A stretch of 64,000 bases of DNA from Isoetes taiwanensis (taxonomy: Eukaryota; Streptophyta; Lycopodiopsida; Isoetales; Isoetaceae), in assembly GCA_021234155.1 (NCBI GenBank), contig JAJEKV010000307.1:248001-312000 (forward strand), read 5' to 3'. Below the pieces are notes generated by a model. The model searched no databases. It saw only the letters and a program-made list of their open reading frames with translations, and was not told where the DNA came from. Below are positions 21,801 to 32,504 of the stretch, one piece after another; positions within the stretch are counted from its first letter, which is position 1, and each line of letters starts with the position of its first letter. Both the position numbers and the translations under genes were made by a program.

Positions 21801-24800
21801 CTAGGTGAGAAACATCTTGTTTTGGTTCAAGTCATCCTTCTAACCCTCCGTTCGACTCTGACTTTAGTGTACTGTTTTTGTGTTTAGCCTTTTTCATTTT
21901 CGTCATTGCCTAATATTGCTTTCTCAATTTTTATGCCTTTGACCTCAACCTCGACTTTAAACTCGATCGCCACTCAGTCCCTCTAATACTGTTGTTTTCT
22001 TTTCATTTGTTGGAGTTAACTTGTTGCATTCTCTTGGGCATTTCCTTCCTTGTTGCATGGCACATATTGTCGTGCTTCAAAAATTGATTTGTATGATTTT
22101 TTGTGCATTATTATGGTGGACCATCATTGTGCACATCGGAGATACACTGTTGTTGCTAGATTAATGGCGGTTTTTATTTTTGGGACTTGTATTGTGATCA
22201 GAACGCTCCATTCTTCTTCTATAGACATCTGTCGTTTCTTGGAGGTCTTATCTTTTTTCATCTTCTAGTTAGAAAATGAGCTCGAGGTGATATGATATTT
22301 TCATTCGGTTGGCTTTGTTCGATGTTTTTCACTAACACTCCCATTGGCCTATTGCCATTCCCATAGGGATGGAACTTTTGCAAGCTCAAACTCCACCGTT
22401 GTAGTTTGCCTGTGTTCTTCAAGGTACTTGTGTCTAGAACGACTTGCTTCCCAGGGGTTAATTTTTGCCATGCAGCCGCCTGTACCCCTATGCCTCACTG
22501 ACAATACATTACCGCTCCTTATCTTCACCATTAGTTTGTTAACATGCCATATATCTACCTATAACCAGCTATCATTTCCTTAACTTACACTTATTCATTT
22601 GTAAGTATTCACTTGAACCTTTTCTTTCACCGAGTCCCTTTGGTTGGCTTATTCAATTTTGTCTGGATACATGCATGTGGGTATCTTTCTAATTTTTTCG
22701 AACTGTTTTTATTCTACTGATATTGGTTATTTATCTTGAAGTTTTGAACTCACTATTCTAGACTATGTAGGGATATATGTCCTAGGTTTTCTCAATTGGG
22801 TTTCATATAGTTTGGAGCTTCGTTGGTTAACAGGGTCTCAAACCTATTTCCTTCCATGTATTCAAGGGTTCCATGTATTCAAGGGTTCTTTGTCTAAGGT
22901 TACATTCCACACAATTTGTTTTTGCTCCTCCTATTTTTCAACTAGCATTGGGATGCGATTTTTGCAATAGTTATTTCTTGGATCACTTCATTCATCATGG
23001 CAATCGTCGTCTTCTTACTCTTCCATTTGTCTCGGGAACCAGCCCACTTTATATGCGGGGATTTTTTACGTTCTTAGGGAACCTCAAAGGTGCGCATAAG
23101 GTAATTTATTGTTTGTTGTTTTCATTTGGGACATGGACTTTTTTAGCTTATTTGTGATGCATTTGGTAGCCGTTACAATATGTTGTGGGTTCATTATGTC
23201 ATTTGGGTGATTTGTCCTTAATGTTCTTCCGGCGTTATGATTTTTGATGCTATTGACATGGGTTGTATGTTGCAACTTTGAGCTATATCTTTGTGGACAT
23301 GTATAATGTACCTTATGGACATTGAGTTTTGAGTATCAAGGGGGAGCATGCCTTCTTTTCCTTTGATGAGCTTCATCGAATTTTTTCTTAGTTCTTTGCT
23401 CGCCTAGTTCTTTGTTTCCTATATTCTGGGTCTCATATTGCTTCTCTTCGGTGATCTATATTTGGCTTCTTCACATGTCGCATTGCATACTTCTTTTACA
23501 TCTTTTCTATTGGTTTACGGTCATTGGCTCTATTTCAAGTTTGTTTCTACACCAATTTTCCATATATACATGTATTGGATTGTCATTTTTTGCATCGAGA
23601 TTTGCGAGTGGATTTGTCTAGTATCCGTTTACATTTTGTTGCGAGTTCTTGTTCAGTTTTGCTAACCTTTTGTTGGGCATTTTGCTTCATACTTGGTCTT
23701 AAAGTATTTCCTTTGTTGTCCTGGTAATCCTGACCTCTTGATATGTTATGTTATGGATTTGTCATCTCTAGATATGCCCATTTATTTGTCCAGAGTAAGT
23801 TTTTTAATGTTTATCACGAGTTGTCTTATTTTGTATCATTCCACATAGGCCTCTTAACCATGCATATGACTCGACCTCATTCATGAGACACAGTGCCATT
23901 GACAGACTGGGCCCACTCCATCTAACACCTCAATTTTTTTCGTAGCTCACATGGATAGCTTTACTACTAATATGTCACTTCACGTCGTCATTGTGTTTTT
24001 GGTCCCTTTATCATTACTTCCGTTGCTTTCTCATAGCAGACCATATGTATGGCACTCGCTTTATTAATAATCTGTCATGTTACCTAGCCATTATGTTTTC
24101 ATTTGTCCTTTTTTACCATATGGCTGGCCTCCTTGCCCTCCACCCCCACCTTGGCACTTTGACCTCCATCTCTTCCTTTTCATTAGCCATAACCTCACTT
24201 TTGACTACTTAAGCCTCATTTTTTCGTTTTACGTTGTGATCCGAATTAACTTTCGTCTCAATTTCCTTCTTGACCTTCCTTTTGATCGGTGCTAACATGT
24301 CTACATCCTCTTCCTCAATCTCGTCCCTCGTTTGCCAAAGTATGTTTCCTATTGGGATCTTTATTCATGGCTTTACGCATATGGTATTATTTGTCTTCTG
24401 ACATCACCACCCATTTCTCCAATGCTACCCTGAACTAGACCTTAGCACTTTCGCTCTCCTCATCTTGTTCCACCCATTTCACAACCTTATGAACCTCTTT
24501 GCTTTAGACTTCTTGTTGATGTCAACCTCATTTTTCTTCTTGACATTGCTCTGAGCTGGATCATTCTGTTGGTGTTTGTCATGCATCTGGTAAGCTTCGA
24601 GAAGTTGCTTTTTATGTTATTGGCTGTTGTTGACATTTCATGTTCTTAGTTTGGTCTTTTCAATATTGTTCTTACAACCTTGGGCAGTTTACACACTTTT
24701 TGCTAACCCTTTGTTCTTGTTAGCTCCTTGATCATATCACTACCTTTCATTGGCACTCTTGATATTCATCTTCCTTTATCTGGTTTATAGTTTGACCCCT

Positions 24801-25408
24801 TTCCGGGATGTTGACGTCATGTGGCTCTTGATATTTTTTGTTGTCAATTTAATTACCTTTAACGTGGTTTTATGTTGTCTTGTGGCAGCGACCTCTCGCT
24901 TATTTACCCCCCAGGAGGTTCCCTTGTTCCTCCTCTACTTTCCCTTTGGTGTTTTCCTCCCGCGCCCCATCCACCCTCACGGCTTCTATAGCTATATTCC
25001 GCCGCTTTGTTGCTTGGTGTTGTCTACATTCTGTTTCATATCTCCCTGCTTTCCCCTTCGTCGTCACGGCTGTTTTTTGCCTCTCTTCATCATCCTGGTA
25101 TGTCTTTCTCGTCGATTACTTCGGCCTCGGCAGCAATATCTTTTTTCGTCAAAATTTTTTTAACCTTCCAACCTTCGTTGTTTTACCTCTACCGTCCTTG
25201 GCTCGTCAATCTACCTCTCGTCAAGCCCACGTCCTCGCACCTTTCTTCTTCTTCTGCCTCAGCATGTACGCTTTATTATGTTCGTGCACATAGTCTCTCC
25301 CTCTCGATGTTGCTCGACATTTAGACGTTTCCCGTCGGTTGGGCTTGTAGGTAAGGAAGTTCTCTGGTAGTCGGCCGGTTTTGTGTCCTTTGCAAAACCC
25401 CTTCCCAG
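18826..25408. other. Pyrimidine-rich non-coding stretch between direct repeats
   Basis: About 6.6 kb in which the plus strand is strikingly rich in T and C. Many short open frames occur on the plus strand, but all are low-complexity Phe/Leu/Ser/Cys-rich and none has a recognisable domain. A small tandem duplication (TTCCATGTATTCAAGGG twice) is at about 22852-22888. With flanking direct repeats this could be the inside of a large non-autonomous LTR element, but no primer-binding site or polypurine tract was found at the right places. Confidence 0.4.
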
Positions 25409-25532
25409 AATAGCATCGATCCGAGCCCTCAGATCGTTATTCTGGGATGGGACGAGCAGCTATATAGGTGCTCGTCCTTCTTGTGGCTTGTTATCGGCGT
25501 CTTCTCACAGCTTTCCTTGTCCATTGCTTCCC
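25409..25532. repeat. Hairpin-rich direct repeat, right copy
   Basis: The counterpart of 18698-18825. Here the first stem is longer because the flank adds TCCCAGAATA (25403-25412) paired with TATTCTGGGA, and the second stem is GGACGAGC/GCTCGTCC. The copies differ at few positions (AGATCG against GGATCG; CACT missing near the end). Confidence 0.8.
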
Positions 25533-25598
25533 ACCCTACCCGTCCTTATACGTTATCTTGAGTTCGTCTATTGTTTATATGTTTTTGTTCAGTTTTGA

Positions 25599-25646
25599 CC
25601 ACCCGTTGGGTGATGCTTAAATTATTTTCCACCCCAAGGGTGATGC
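25599..25646. repeat. Two CACCC/GGGTG mini-hairpins (30-bp period)
   Basis: CCACCCGTTGGGTGATGC (25599-25616) and CCACCCCAAGGGTGATGC (25629-25646). Each is a CACCC/GGGTG inverted repeat with a tiny loop. They are reverse complements of the units in the array at 62190-62660. Confidence 0.75.
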
Positions 25647-25651
25647 TATCT

Positions 25652-25774
25652 GGGTGCAAAATCGGTACTGGGTAGCAGAAATCACCATCCGGACGCCGCT
25701 TACAAGTGCTTAAAATTGGCGTGTTTTAAACACGACATGCGTGATTGATCAATTGACATGTAGGGTGCGCACCC
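25652..25774. other. Conserved box and palindromes upstream of the transposase-like gene
   Basis: The box GGGTGCAAAATCGG (from 25652) is shared with 62671 (GGGTGTAAAATCGC); in both it is followed by TACTGGGT or TAGTGGGG. A 15-bp palindrome (7+1+7), CGTGTTTTAAACACG, is at 25720-25734, and a perfect 12-bp palindrome GGGTGCGCACCC at 25763-25774. These are candidate transposon-end or regulatory sites. No function is shown by the sequence alone. Confidence 0.5.
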
Positions 25775-25976
25775 GTCAAATGACACGCTGAGAGCATCAT
25801 GAGCTTGTTTGGTGCCGGAAACATGAATGCCTATAGCCCGCCATATTCGTGGATGGCAGGCTAACCCATCTTGAATTCAAGCAAAATGAAGGGACTAATT
25901 GTTTCCAAGAATTGCCTGAACCGAAATTCAACAATTTGCCCTCACCAATTTTGCAATACACAGAAATCCGGGATAG

Positions 25977-26085
25977 ATGAAACCCAATTCCTCTCCCCGT
26001 TCACTTTACAGAGCCATTGATGCAGCAAGGAAGAGAGATCAGAGGCAGAGATTGTATGCAAAGAAGGTAGCAATGAAGAAGAATT
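25977..26085 (+). pseudogene. First coding part of a transposase-like gene, cut by the copia array
   Basis: The frame starts at ATG 25977 (MKPNSSPRSLYRAIDAAR), with a stop codon directly before it, and continues with RKRDQRQRLYAKKV. It is intact up to the insertion point after 26085. It rejoins at 54570 (counting only one copy of the 5-bp target site) in the same codon phase, continuing with a Ser/Pro/Lys-rich linker (SPSKDSPSKKNKKLRLSD). The N-terminus is strongly basic, as in DNA-binding proteins. The gene is interrupted by 28.5 kb of retrotransposon. Confidence 0.7.
26081..26085. other. Target-site duplication, left (GAATT)
   Basis: The five bases before the first LTR, GAATT, match AAATT at 54565-54569 after the last LTR at four of five positions. 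Five bp is the usual Ty1/copia duplication size. Confidence 0.65.
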
Positions 26086-26534
26086 TGTTAGAATTTGAAG
26101 ATAATGTATTCAATAAACTGATACTCAATACACTGAGAACAAGATCAATCAGGCGCTCAAACAATCTCCTGCTTCATATCTCGGCCTGCAAGCCCTCCTG
26201 TCTATGCCTTACTCCAGTATTTATCTTCATATTTGCCTTCCAATCCGGGTGCATCCACTTGTCAAATTGTTCATCCCCTTCATATAGAAAGTTCTCCAAC
26301 TTGCCTAAAAATCAGGAGTAGATAGACTTGCCTTCCTTAAAAATCGGCCCTAGTTGACTTTGACTTTGACTGGTCAACGCAAACCCTAAGTGGCGGGCGG
26401 GGGTGTCTGTGTGTTTCTAGCGAGCCCCAAAGAACACCGGGTGGGGGTGCCCGCCACTTTGACTTTGACTTTGACTTTGACCTATCGCCCTTTGCTTCTC
26501 ATAGGTCTCCCAAATAACATGATACCATTTAACA
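26086..26534 (-). mobile_element. Copia LTR 1 (outer 3' LTR)
   Basis: 449 bp, bounded by TGTTA...TAACA. A polypurine tract abuts it on the internal side. It carries two clusters of TTGAC(C/T) W-box cores (26354-26377, including one inverted, and 26459-26481) and a perfect 11-bp inverted repeat AAGTGGCGGGC (26388-26398) / GCCCGCCACTT (26449-26459). On the minus strand, TATA-like strings (GATAAATAC, CTATATGAAG) lie downstream of these boxes, so this half is the probable promoter region. It differs from LTR7 at only a handful of sites. Confidence 0.9.
26354..26481. promoter_or_regulatory. W-box (TTGAC) clusters in the LTR promoter
   Basis: Three TTGAC cores at 6-bp spacing plus one inverted copy (GGTCAA) lie at 26354-26377, and four more at 6-bp spacing at 26459-26481, ending TTTGACC. 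TTGAC(C/T) is the binding core of WRKY factors. All seven LTRs keep both clusters; LTR7 has one extra repeat unit. WRKY control of this element is inferred, not shown. Confidence 0.5.
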
Positions 26535-26549
26535 CTTTCCCTTCATGTT
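26535..26549 (-). other. Polypurine tract of copia unit A
   Basis: The minus-strand reading is CATGAAGGGAAAG directly before the LTR start TGTTAAATGG. The same tract abuts LTRs 2 to 6 on the same side (for example 31209, 35875, 40562, 45220 and 49893). Confidence 0.85.
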
Positions 26550-28307
26550 ATTTTTCCTTGCAATCGATCATATGTCTCGATCTACTAAATTTTAACTCGC
26601 CAAAGCCTTTGTCAAAATATCGCTAACCTGCATTTCGGTTTGAACATATTGCGTTCAATGATTCTTTTCTTCACTAAATCCCTTTATGAAATGCATCTCC
26701 ATTTCGATATGCTTGGTCCTTTCATGTTGTATTGGATTTTTTCGTCATTCCTATGCAATCGAGACCGCCGTGGAAAAGCAATTTCAAAGGTTTTCTTTGC
26801 TCTATACCTATTTCTTGTAGCAACCTTTCACTCCATACTATTTCCTTAGCAGTAAGGGTTGCAGCTGCATATTCTGCTTCTGCAGATGACAGTGCTATTG
26901 CCTTTTGCTTCCTGCATTTCCATGAGATGGGCCCTCCTCCTAGCATGCAAATAATTCCTGAAGTTGATTTTCTTTCATCAGGGTCTCCACCCCAATCTGA
27001 ATCACAGTATGATAGCAACTCCATGTTATCAGAATTAAATTGTATCCCATAATCTACAGTTCCTTTCAAATATCTTAGAACCCTCTTAGCTGCCTGCCAG
27101 TGCTCCTTTCCAAAGTTATGACAGTATCTACTTAGAATATTGACTGCAAATGAAATATCGGGTCTTGTGCAGCTAAATAAATATAGTAAGCAGCCAACTA
27201 ACTCTTGATATGAAATGTTTTCCATTTCTGACCTATCATCATTCAAATTCAAGAATAGTTTGTTACCTGGAACCATGGGAGTTTTTACCACCTTACAATC
27301 TTCCATATTGAATCTTTTGAGCATGCCTACAATATTCTCACCTTGTGTCAAAGTAAGAACTGCTTTTGTCTCTATCTCTCAAGACTTCAATTCCTAAAAA
27401 CTTTTAAGTTAAGCCCAAGTCTGTCATTTTAAACCGATTCTTGAGAATGTCTTTGCATTTTTGTAGCACATCAAGATTGCTACTAACCATCACATTGTCA
27501 TCCACATATAATGCAATATAGCATACTTCATTCCCATCCTTAAATAAATAAATATTTCCATCATCCTTTAGTTTTATAAAACCTTGTTCCCTTAAATATG
27601 AGTCCATGCAAATATACCATTGTCTTGGTGGACTGTCTCAAATCCCATATACGACCTTTTAAGTTTCCACACTTTATCTTTCCCTTGCTCAAAGCCGAGG
27701 AGGTTGCATCATAAAGATATCCTCCTCCAAGTCAGCATTCAAAGAAAGGAGAGACATCCATATGATGTACCTCAAAATTCTTTTGCATTTGCTATTGCTA
27801 ACAACATCCCCGATACTTGTCATTTTTACTATAGGGGAAAAAGTTTCCTCATAGTCAATTCCCTTCTTCTGTGTATATCCCTGGCTACTAATCGAGCTTT
27901 ATACTTAATTGAGTGAGGTTGTACTCCTCGCTTGATTTTAAATATCCATTTACACCCCAGTGCATGTCTACCTTCGGGTAAGTTTACAAGCTCATACGCC
28001 CCTCGTTTCTCTTAAATGCATCCGGCTCATCATTCATGGCAATTTTCCATTCTTTTGCATCAACCACACTTATAGCTTCTCTATAAGATTTTGGTACTTC
28101 AGTATCCAGCAAGGCAAGGATTTCAATAAGGTTTACACCTGCTGCTTCACTTTGTATTCTCCTCCTTCTACCTGTGTTATCTCTTCCAAATCTTTCATGA
28201 TCAACATTAGCCTCTTGTTGCAAGATCCGAGTGCAGTTCTTCTACCAGCCTTTTGGTTGTGTTACCTCCTTTTCTATAGTATCCGCCACACTATCCAAGA
28301 AGCGTCT

Positions 28308-29096
28308 TCAAAGACCAACTTGTTGAGAGGAGAGTTTGTTGACATCCTGCTCATCATCATCATCAATAAAGTTCGTATTCAATTTCTGAACTTCCTTTTC
28401 TTTAGGATTAACAGAGAAAAACTTTATGTTTTTATAAGATTGAGATTCGTCAAACGTCACATCTCTACTGATCAAAAACTTTTTCCTTTGTGGATCAAAT
28501 AATCGGTATGCCTTGGATTCTTGATCATATCCTACAAGAAAGGCTATTCTTGCTCGATCATCTAACTTTAACCTTTGTTGCTTTGGTACATGAACAAAGC
28601 TTAGACAACCAAAAACTCTCAGTGTCTCATAGTTTGGTTTAACTCCTGACCATAGCTCATCTGGGATCATTCCATTGACAGCTCTATTTGGTAACATATT
28701 TTGAACTTTCACTGCTGTTAAGACAGCTTCCTCCCACAAATAATTGGGTAGCCCTATGTGTTTTATCATAGCTCTGACAGCATTTAAAATTGTCCTATTT
28801 TTCCTTTCAGCAATGCCATTAGTTTGTGGAGAAAAACTACATGTAAACTGTCTCTTTATTCCCCTTACCTTGCAAAACTTGATAAACTCAGATGACATGA
28901 ACTCTCCACCACGGTCAGATCGAATACATTTCACTTTTTTTCCTGTTTCTAATTCCCTTAAGAGCAAACATTTTATACGCCTCAAAGGCTTGATCTTTAG
29001 TTTTAAGACACATGCATGTTGTCTTTCTACTAAAGTCATCAATAAAGGTAATGAAATACCTTTTTCCTGATATTCCTCTAACATTAAGAGGGCCAC
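28308..29096 (-). pseudogene. Unit A integrase segment
   Basis: Integrase core with KCIRSDRGGEFMSSEFIKF (second catalytic Asp) and FSPQTNGIAERKNRT (catalytic Glu), followed by YLWEEAV, LRVFGCLSFVHVPKQQR, DDRARIAFLVGYDQ and KKFLISRDVTFDES, the usual copia order. The first catalytic Asp (HTDLCGP) is in the neighbouring frame at 28915-29160. The C-terminal acidic linker DDDDEQDVNKLSSQQV is present. A frame change near 28960 separates the parts. Confidence 0.85.
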
Positions 29097-30751
29097 AGAG
29101 ATCTGTATGCACTAGCTCCAACACCCCTTTGGTTTTTCTCTTTGCCCTTTTAAAAGGCAATCTTGCATGTTTTTCCTAGCATGCAACCTAGGCAGATTCT
29201 TGGCTCATCAACTTCATTTTTGCTTTGATTATTTTTGTTTAATCATAGTATCTATGGTGCTATGATTAACATGACATAACCTCGGATGCCAAGTGTCCAT
29301 ATCCGGAATCATAACAGAATTAACTTTGGGCAAACAACCACTATCCAATGCAAACAAATTGCCAAATCTTCTTCCAAGAAATTTGATCTCATTATTCAAA
29401 AGCACTTTACATTGACACTTGTCAAAAAAACAAATGTGTAATCCATGTCTACTAAGCGGCAAATGAAATTAAATTTCGACTAGTGAAGGTACACACAAAA
29501 CATCCTTCAAGTTTCTTCGCTTTCCCTTGAAGGTCAAACAATTCTAACATTCCGTGCATTGAACATCTTGCAACTTCCCATTTCCTAACTTGATATGCTT
29601 AATTCTTCCTTCTTTTTCCTCCTTGAATAATTTATTTGAAACCGGTCACGGATTTTTCTCGCTCCACTATCTAATATTAACATTTCATTATCATTATTAG
29701 ATTTTTCTTTTGAAACAACCAAAATGTCATAATTACTTACCTCAAAGATCTTCATCCTCTTCACTTGATTCTTCTTCAATATCTTGCACCAAATTTACAA
29801 GCAGACCTTTGTGTATCAAGATTTCTTCCTCGACCTCTAGAATAATTTCTTCCTCTACTTGGTCGCCTCTATTCATTTTTTGCTTGAGCACTTGTTTATT
29901 AAGTGACCTCTGCGCCTCCACGGTTAAAGCACTCAACCTCTTTCAATTTAGGACAACTTATCTTTAAATGCCCTTTTGCTTTTGCGGTGGAAAAACAAGG
30001 ACCTATTTCACTCTTATCTTTAGCACTTTTTCCCGAAAACTTTGCTTTTGCCTTTACCGCATACAACACTTCAACATTATCTTCAATGTCATCATCATAC
30101 AATACCTTATTTTGTTCAAACTCGTTCGAATCATTTCTTCTCGCCGCCTCTCGGTTTTGGCCACATTCCTAATAAGAGTTGACAACCGCTTGTTCCCCTC
30201 AACCGCTCTTGCCACATGCAATAATTTTTTTGTCGTTCAACAAGAACACCCCAAAGACCTTCTAAGTCCGCCACAATGTTATCAAACTTAGAGAAAAACT
30301 TTGGTAAGTCATCACCTTCTTTTACCCTTAGCATCCTAAGTGCTTTATCAAGAACATCAATCTGAGATGACGTTTTTTCCTCATAGTTTTTGAGCAGGAA
30401 CTTCCAAATATCACTAGGGGACTTTCCCCTTATCTTAAGCAAAATTGAAGCCCCAACTTTGCTGGTCAAAATACCATATGCTTCACGAAGTTTAACAACT
30501 TCATCCTTACCACTTTTACTTTAGTCTACTTCACCAGACTCTTCAGAAGTTTCACCAGACTTTCCAGAGGTAGAACTTCTTCTTGCAGCCACAGAGACTG
30601 CATCCCCACTTGAACTAGTTCCTTGAACTAATTCCCAGAGCCCTTCATTTTCAAGAACATTTTTGATTTGTTCCTTCCAAATCTGAAAACCTGGTCCCCC
30701 TTCATACACTGCAATAGAGTTCAACAACCCTGCTCCAAACCTGCTTGACAT

Positions 30752-30764
30752 GGCTCTGATACCA
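30752..30764 (-). other. Primer-binding site (tRNA-iMet) of unit A
   Basis: The minus-strand reading is TGGTATCAGAGCC, one base after the LTR 3' end (TAACA then G). It is a perfect plant initiator-Met site. It is intact also beside LTR4 (near 40100-40112) and LTR7 (near 54096-54108), but altered in the CTG within it beside LTRs 3, 5 and 6. Confidence 0.9.
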
Positions 30765-30765
30765 C

Positions 30766-31208
30766 TGTTAGAATTTGAAGATAATGTATTCAATAAACTG
30801 ATACTCAATACACTGAGAACAAGATCAATCAGGTGCTCAAACAATCTCCTGCTTCATATCTCGGCCTGCAAGCCCTCCTGTCTATGCCTTACTCCAGTAT
30901 TTATCTCCATATTTGCCTTCCAATCCGGGTGCATCCACTTGTCAAATTGTTCATCCCTTCATATAGAAAGTTCTCCAACTTGCCTAAAAATCGAGTAGAT
31001 AGACTTGCCTTCCTTAAAAATCGGCCCTAGTTGACTTTGACTTTGATCGGGTCAACGCAAACCCTAAGTGGCGGGGGGGGTGTCGTGTGTTTCTAGCGAG
31101 CCCAAAGAACACCGGGTGGGGGTGCCCGCCACTTTGACTTTGACTTTGACTTTGACCTACTGCCACTGCTTCTCATAGGTCTCCCAAATAACATGATACC
31201 ATTTAACA
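30766..31208 (-). mobile_element. Copia LTR 2
   Basis: 443 bp, shared by units A (as 5' LTR) and B (as 3' LTR). The ends TGTTA/TAACA are intact. Differences from LTR4 include AATCGAGTAG for AATCAGGAGTAG and GATCGGGTCAACG for GACTGGTCAACG, both at CAG/CTG sites. Confidence 0.9.
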
Positions 31209-31817
31209 CTTTCCCTTCATGTTATTTTTCCTTGCAACTGATCATATGTCTCAGTCTACTAAATTTTAACTCTGCCAAAGCCTTTGTCAAAATATCGCTA
31301 ACCGTGCATTTCGGTTTGAACATATTGCAGTTCAATGATTCTTTTCTTCACTAAATCCCTTTATGAAATGCATCTCCATTTCGATATGCTTGGTCCTTTC
31401 ATGTTGTATTGGATTTTTCGTCATTCCTATGCAATCGAGATCGAAAAGCAATTTCAAAGGTTTTCTTTGCTCTATACCTATTTCTTGTAGCAACCTTTCA
31501 CTCCATACTATTTCCTTAGCAAGTAAGGGTTGCGGTGTGCATATTCTCTTCTGCAGGATAGATGATGTGCTATTGCCTTTTGCTTCCCGTGCATTTCCAT
31601 GAGATGGGCCCTCCTCCTAGCATGCAAATAATTCCTGAAGTTGATTTTCTTTCATCAGGGTCTCCACCCCAATCTGAATCACAGTATGATAGCAACTCCA
31701 TGTTATCAGAATTAAATTGTATCCCATAATCTACAGTTCCTTTCAAATATCTTAGAACCCTCTTAGTCGCCTCGCCGGTGCTCTTTCCAAAGTTATGACA
31801 AAGATCTACTTAGAATA

Positions 31818-32499
31818 TTATTTCGCAAATGAAATATCGGGTCTTGTGCAGCTAGATAAATATAGTAAGCAGCCAACTAACTCTTGATATGAAATGTTTT
31901 CCATTTCTGACCTATCATCATTCAAATTCAAGAATAGTTTGTTACCTGGAACCATGGGAGTTTTTACCACCTTACAATCTTCCATATTGAATCTTTTGAG
32001 CATGCCTGCAATATTCTCACCTTGTGTCAAAGTAAGAACCTGTTTGTCTCTATCTCTGAAGACTTCAATTCCTAAAAACTTTTTAAGTTCGCCCAAGTCT
32101 GTCATTTTAAACCGATTCTTGAGAATGTCTTTGCATTTTTGTAGCACATCAAGATTGCTACTAACCTTCACATTGTCATCCACATATAATGCAATATAGC
32201 ATACTTCATTCCCATCCTTAAATAAATAAATATTTCCATCATCCTTTAGTTTTATAAAACCTTGTTCCCTTAAATATGAGTCCATGCAAATATACCATTG
32301 TCTTGGTGGACTGCCTCACCCATATACTGACCTTTTTAAGTTTCCACACTTTATCTTTCCCTTGCTCAAAGCCAGGAGGTTGCATCATAAAGATATCCTC
32401 CTCCAAGTCAGCATTCAAGAAAGCAGTAGAGACATCCATATGATGTACCTCAAAATTCTTTGCATTTGCTACTGCTAACAACATCCTGATACTTGTCAT
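31818..32499 (-). pseudogene. Unit B reverse transcriptase
   Basis: Two overlapping frames. The first, 32239-32499, starts MTSIRMLLAVANAKN and has VHHMDVSTAFLNADLEEDI and FMMQPPGFEQGKDKVWKLK. The second, 31818-32285, has LREQGFIKLKDDGNIYLF, the catalytic YVDDN (LYVDDNVKVSSN), MTDLGELKKFLGIE and LVGCLLYLSSCTRPDISFA. Copia RT usually reads YVDDM at the active site; here the third residue after Y is D and the next N. The enzyme copies element RNA inside virus-like particles. A frame change near 32300 splits it. Confidence 0.85.
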
Positions 32500-32504
32500 T
32501 TTTA

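Larger units (their letters stand above)
26535..30765 (-). pseudogene. Copia internal region, unit A (gag-pol, broken)
   Basis: In transcription order: the gag N-terminus at 30521-30751 (MSSRFGAGLLNSIAVYEG), stopped by TAA at 30521-30523; the rest of gag at 30131-30469 with a damaged knuckle near 30030 (first cysteines lost); protease ILDSGA near 29670; integrase at 29229-29462 and 28308-29160 (HTDLCGP, SDRGGEF, NGIAERKNRT); RT at 27404-28223 (YVDDNVM); and RNase H at 26722-27351 (SSAEAEYAAATL). The frame breaks about ten times, many at CAG/CTG sites. The 262-codon integrase piece is the best preserved part. Confidence 0.85.

Noticed and set aside
24750-25324. Overlapping 100-137-codon frames
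   Set aside because: Low-complexity Phe/Leu/Ser/Pro translations of pyrimidine-rich DNA in three frames at once; no domain.
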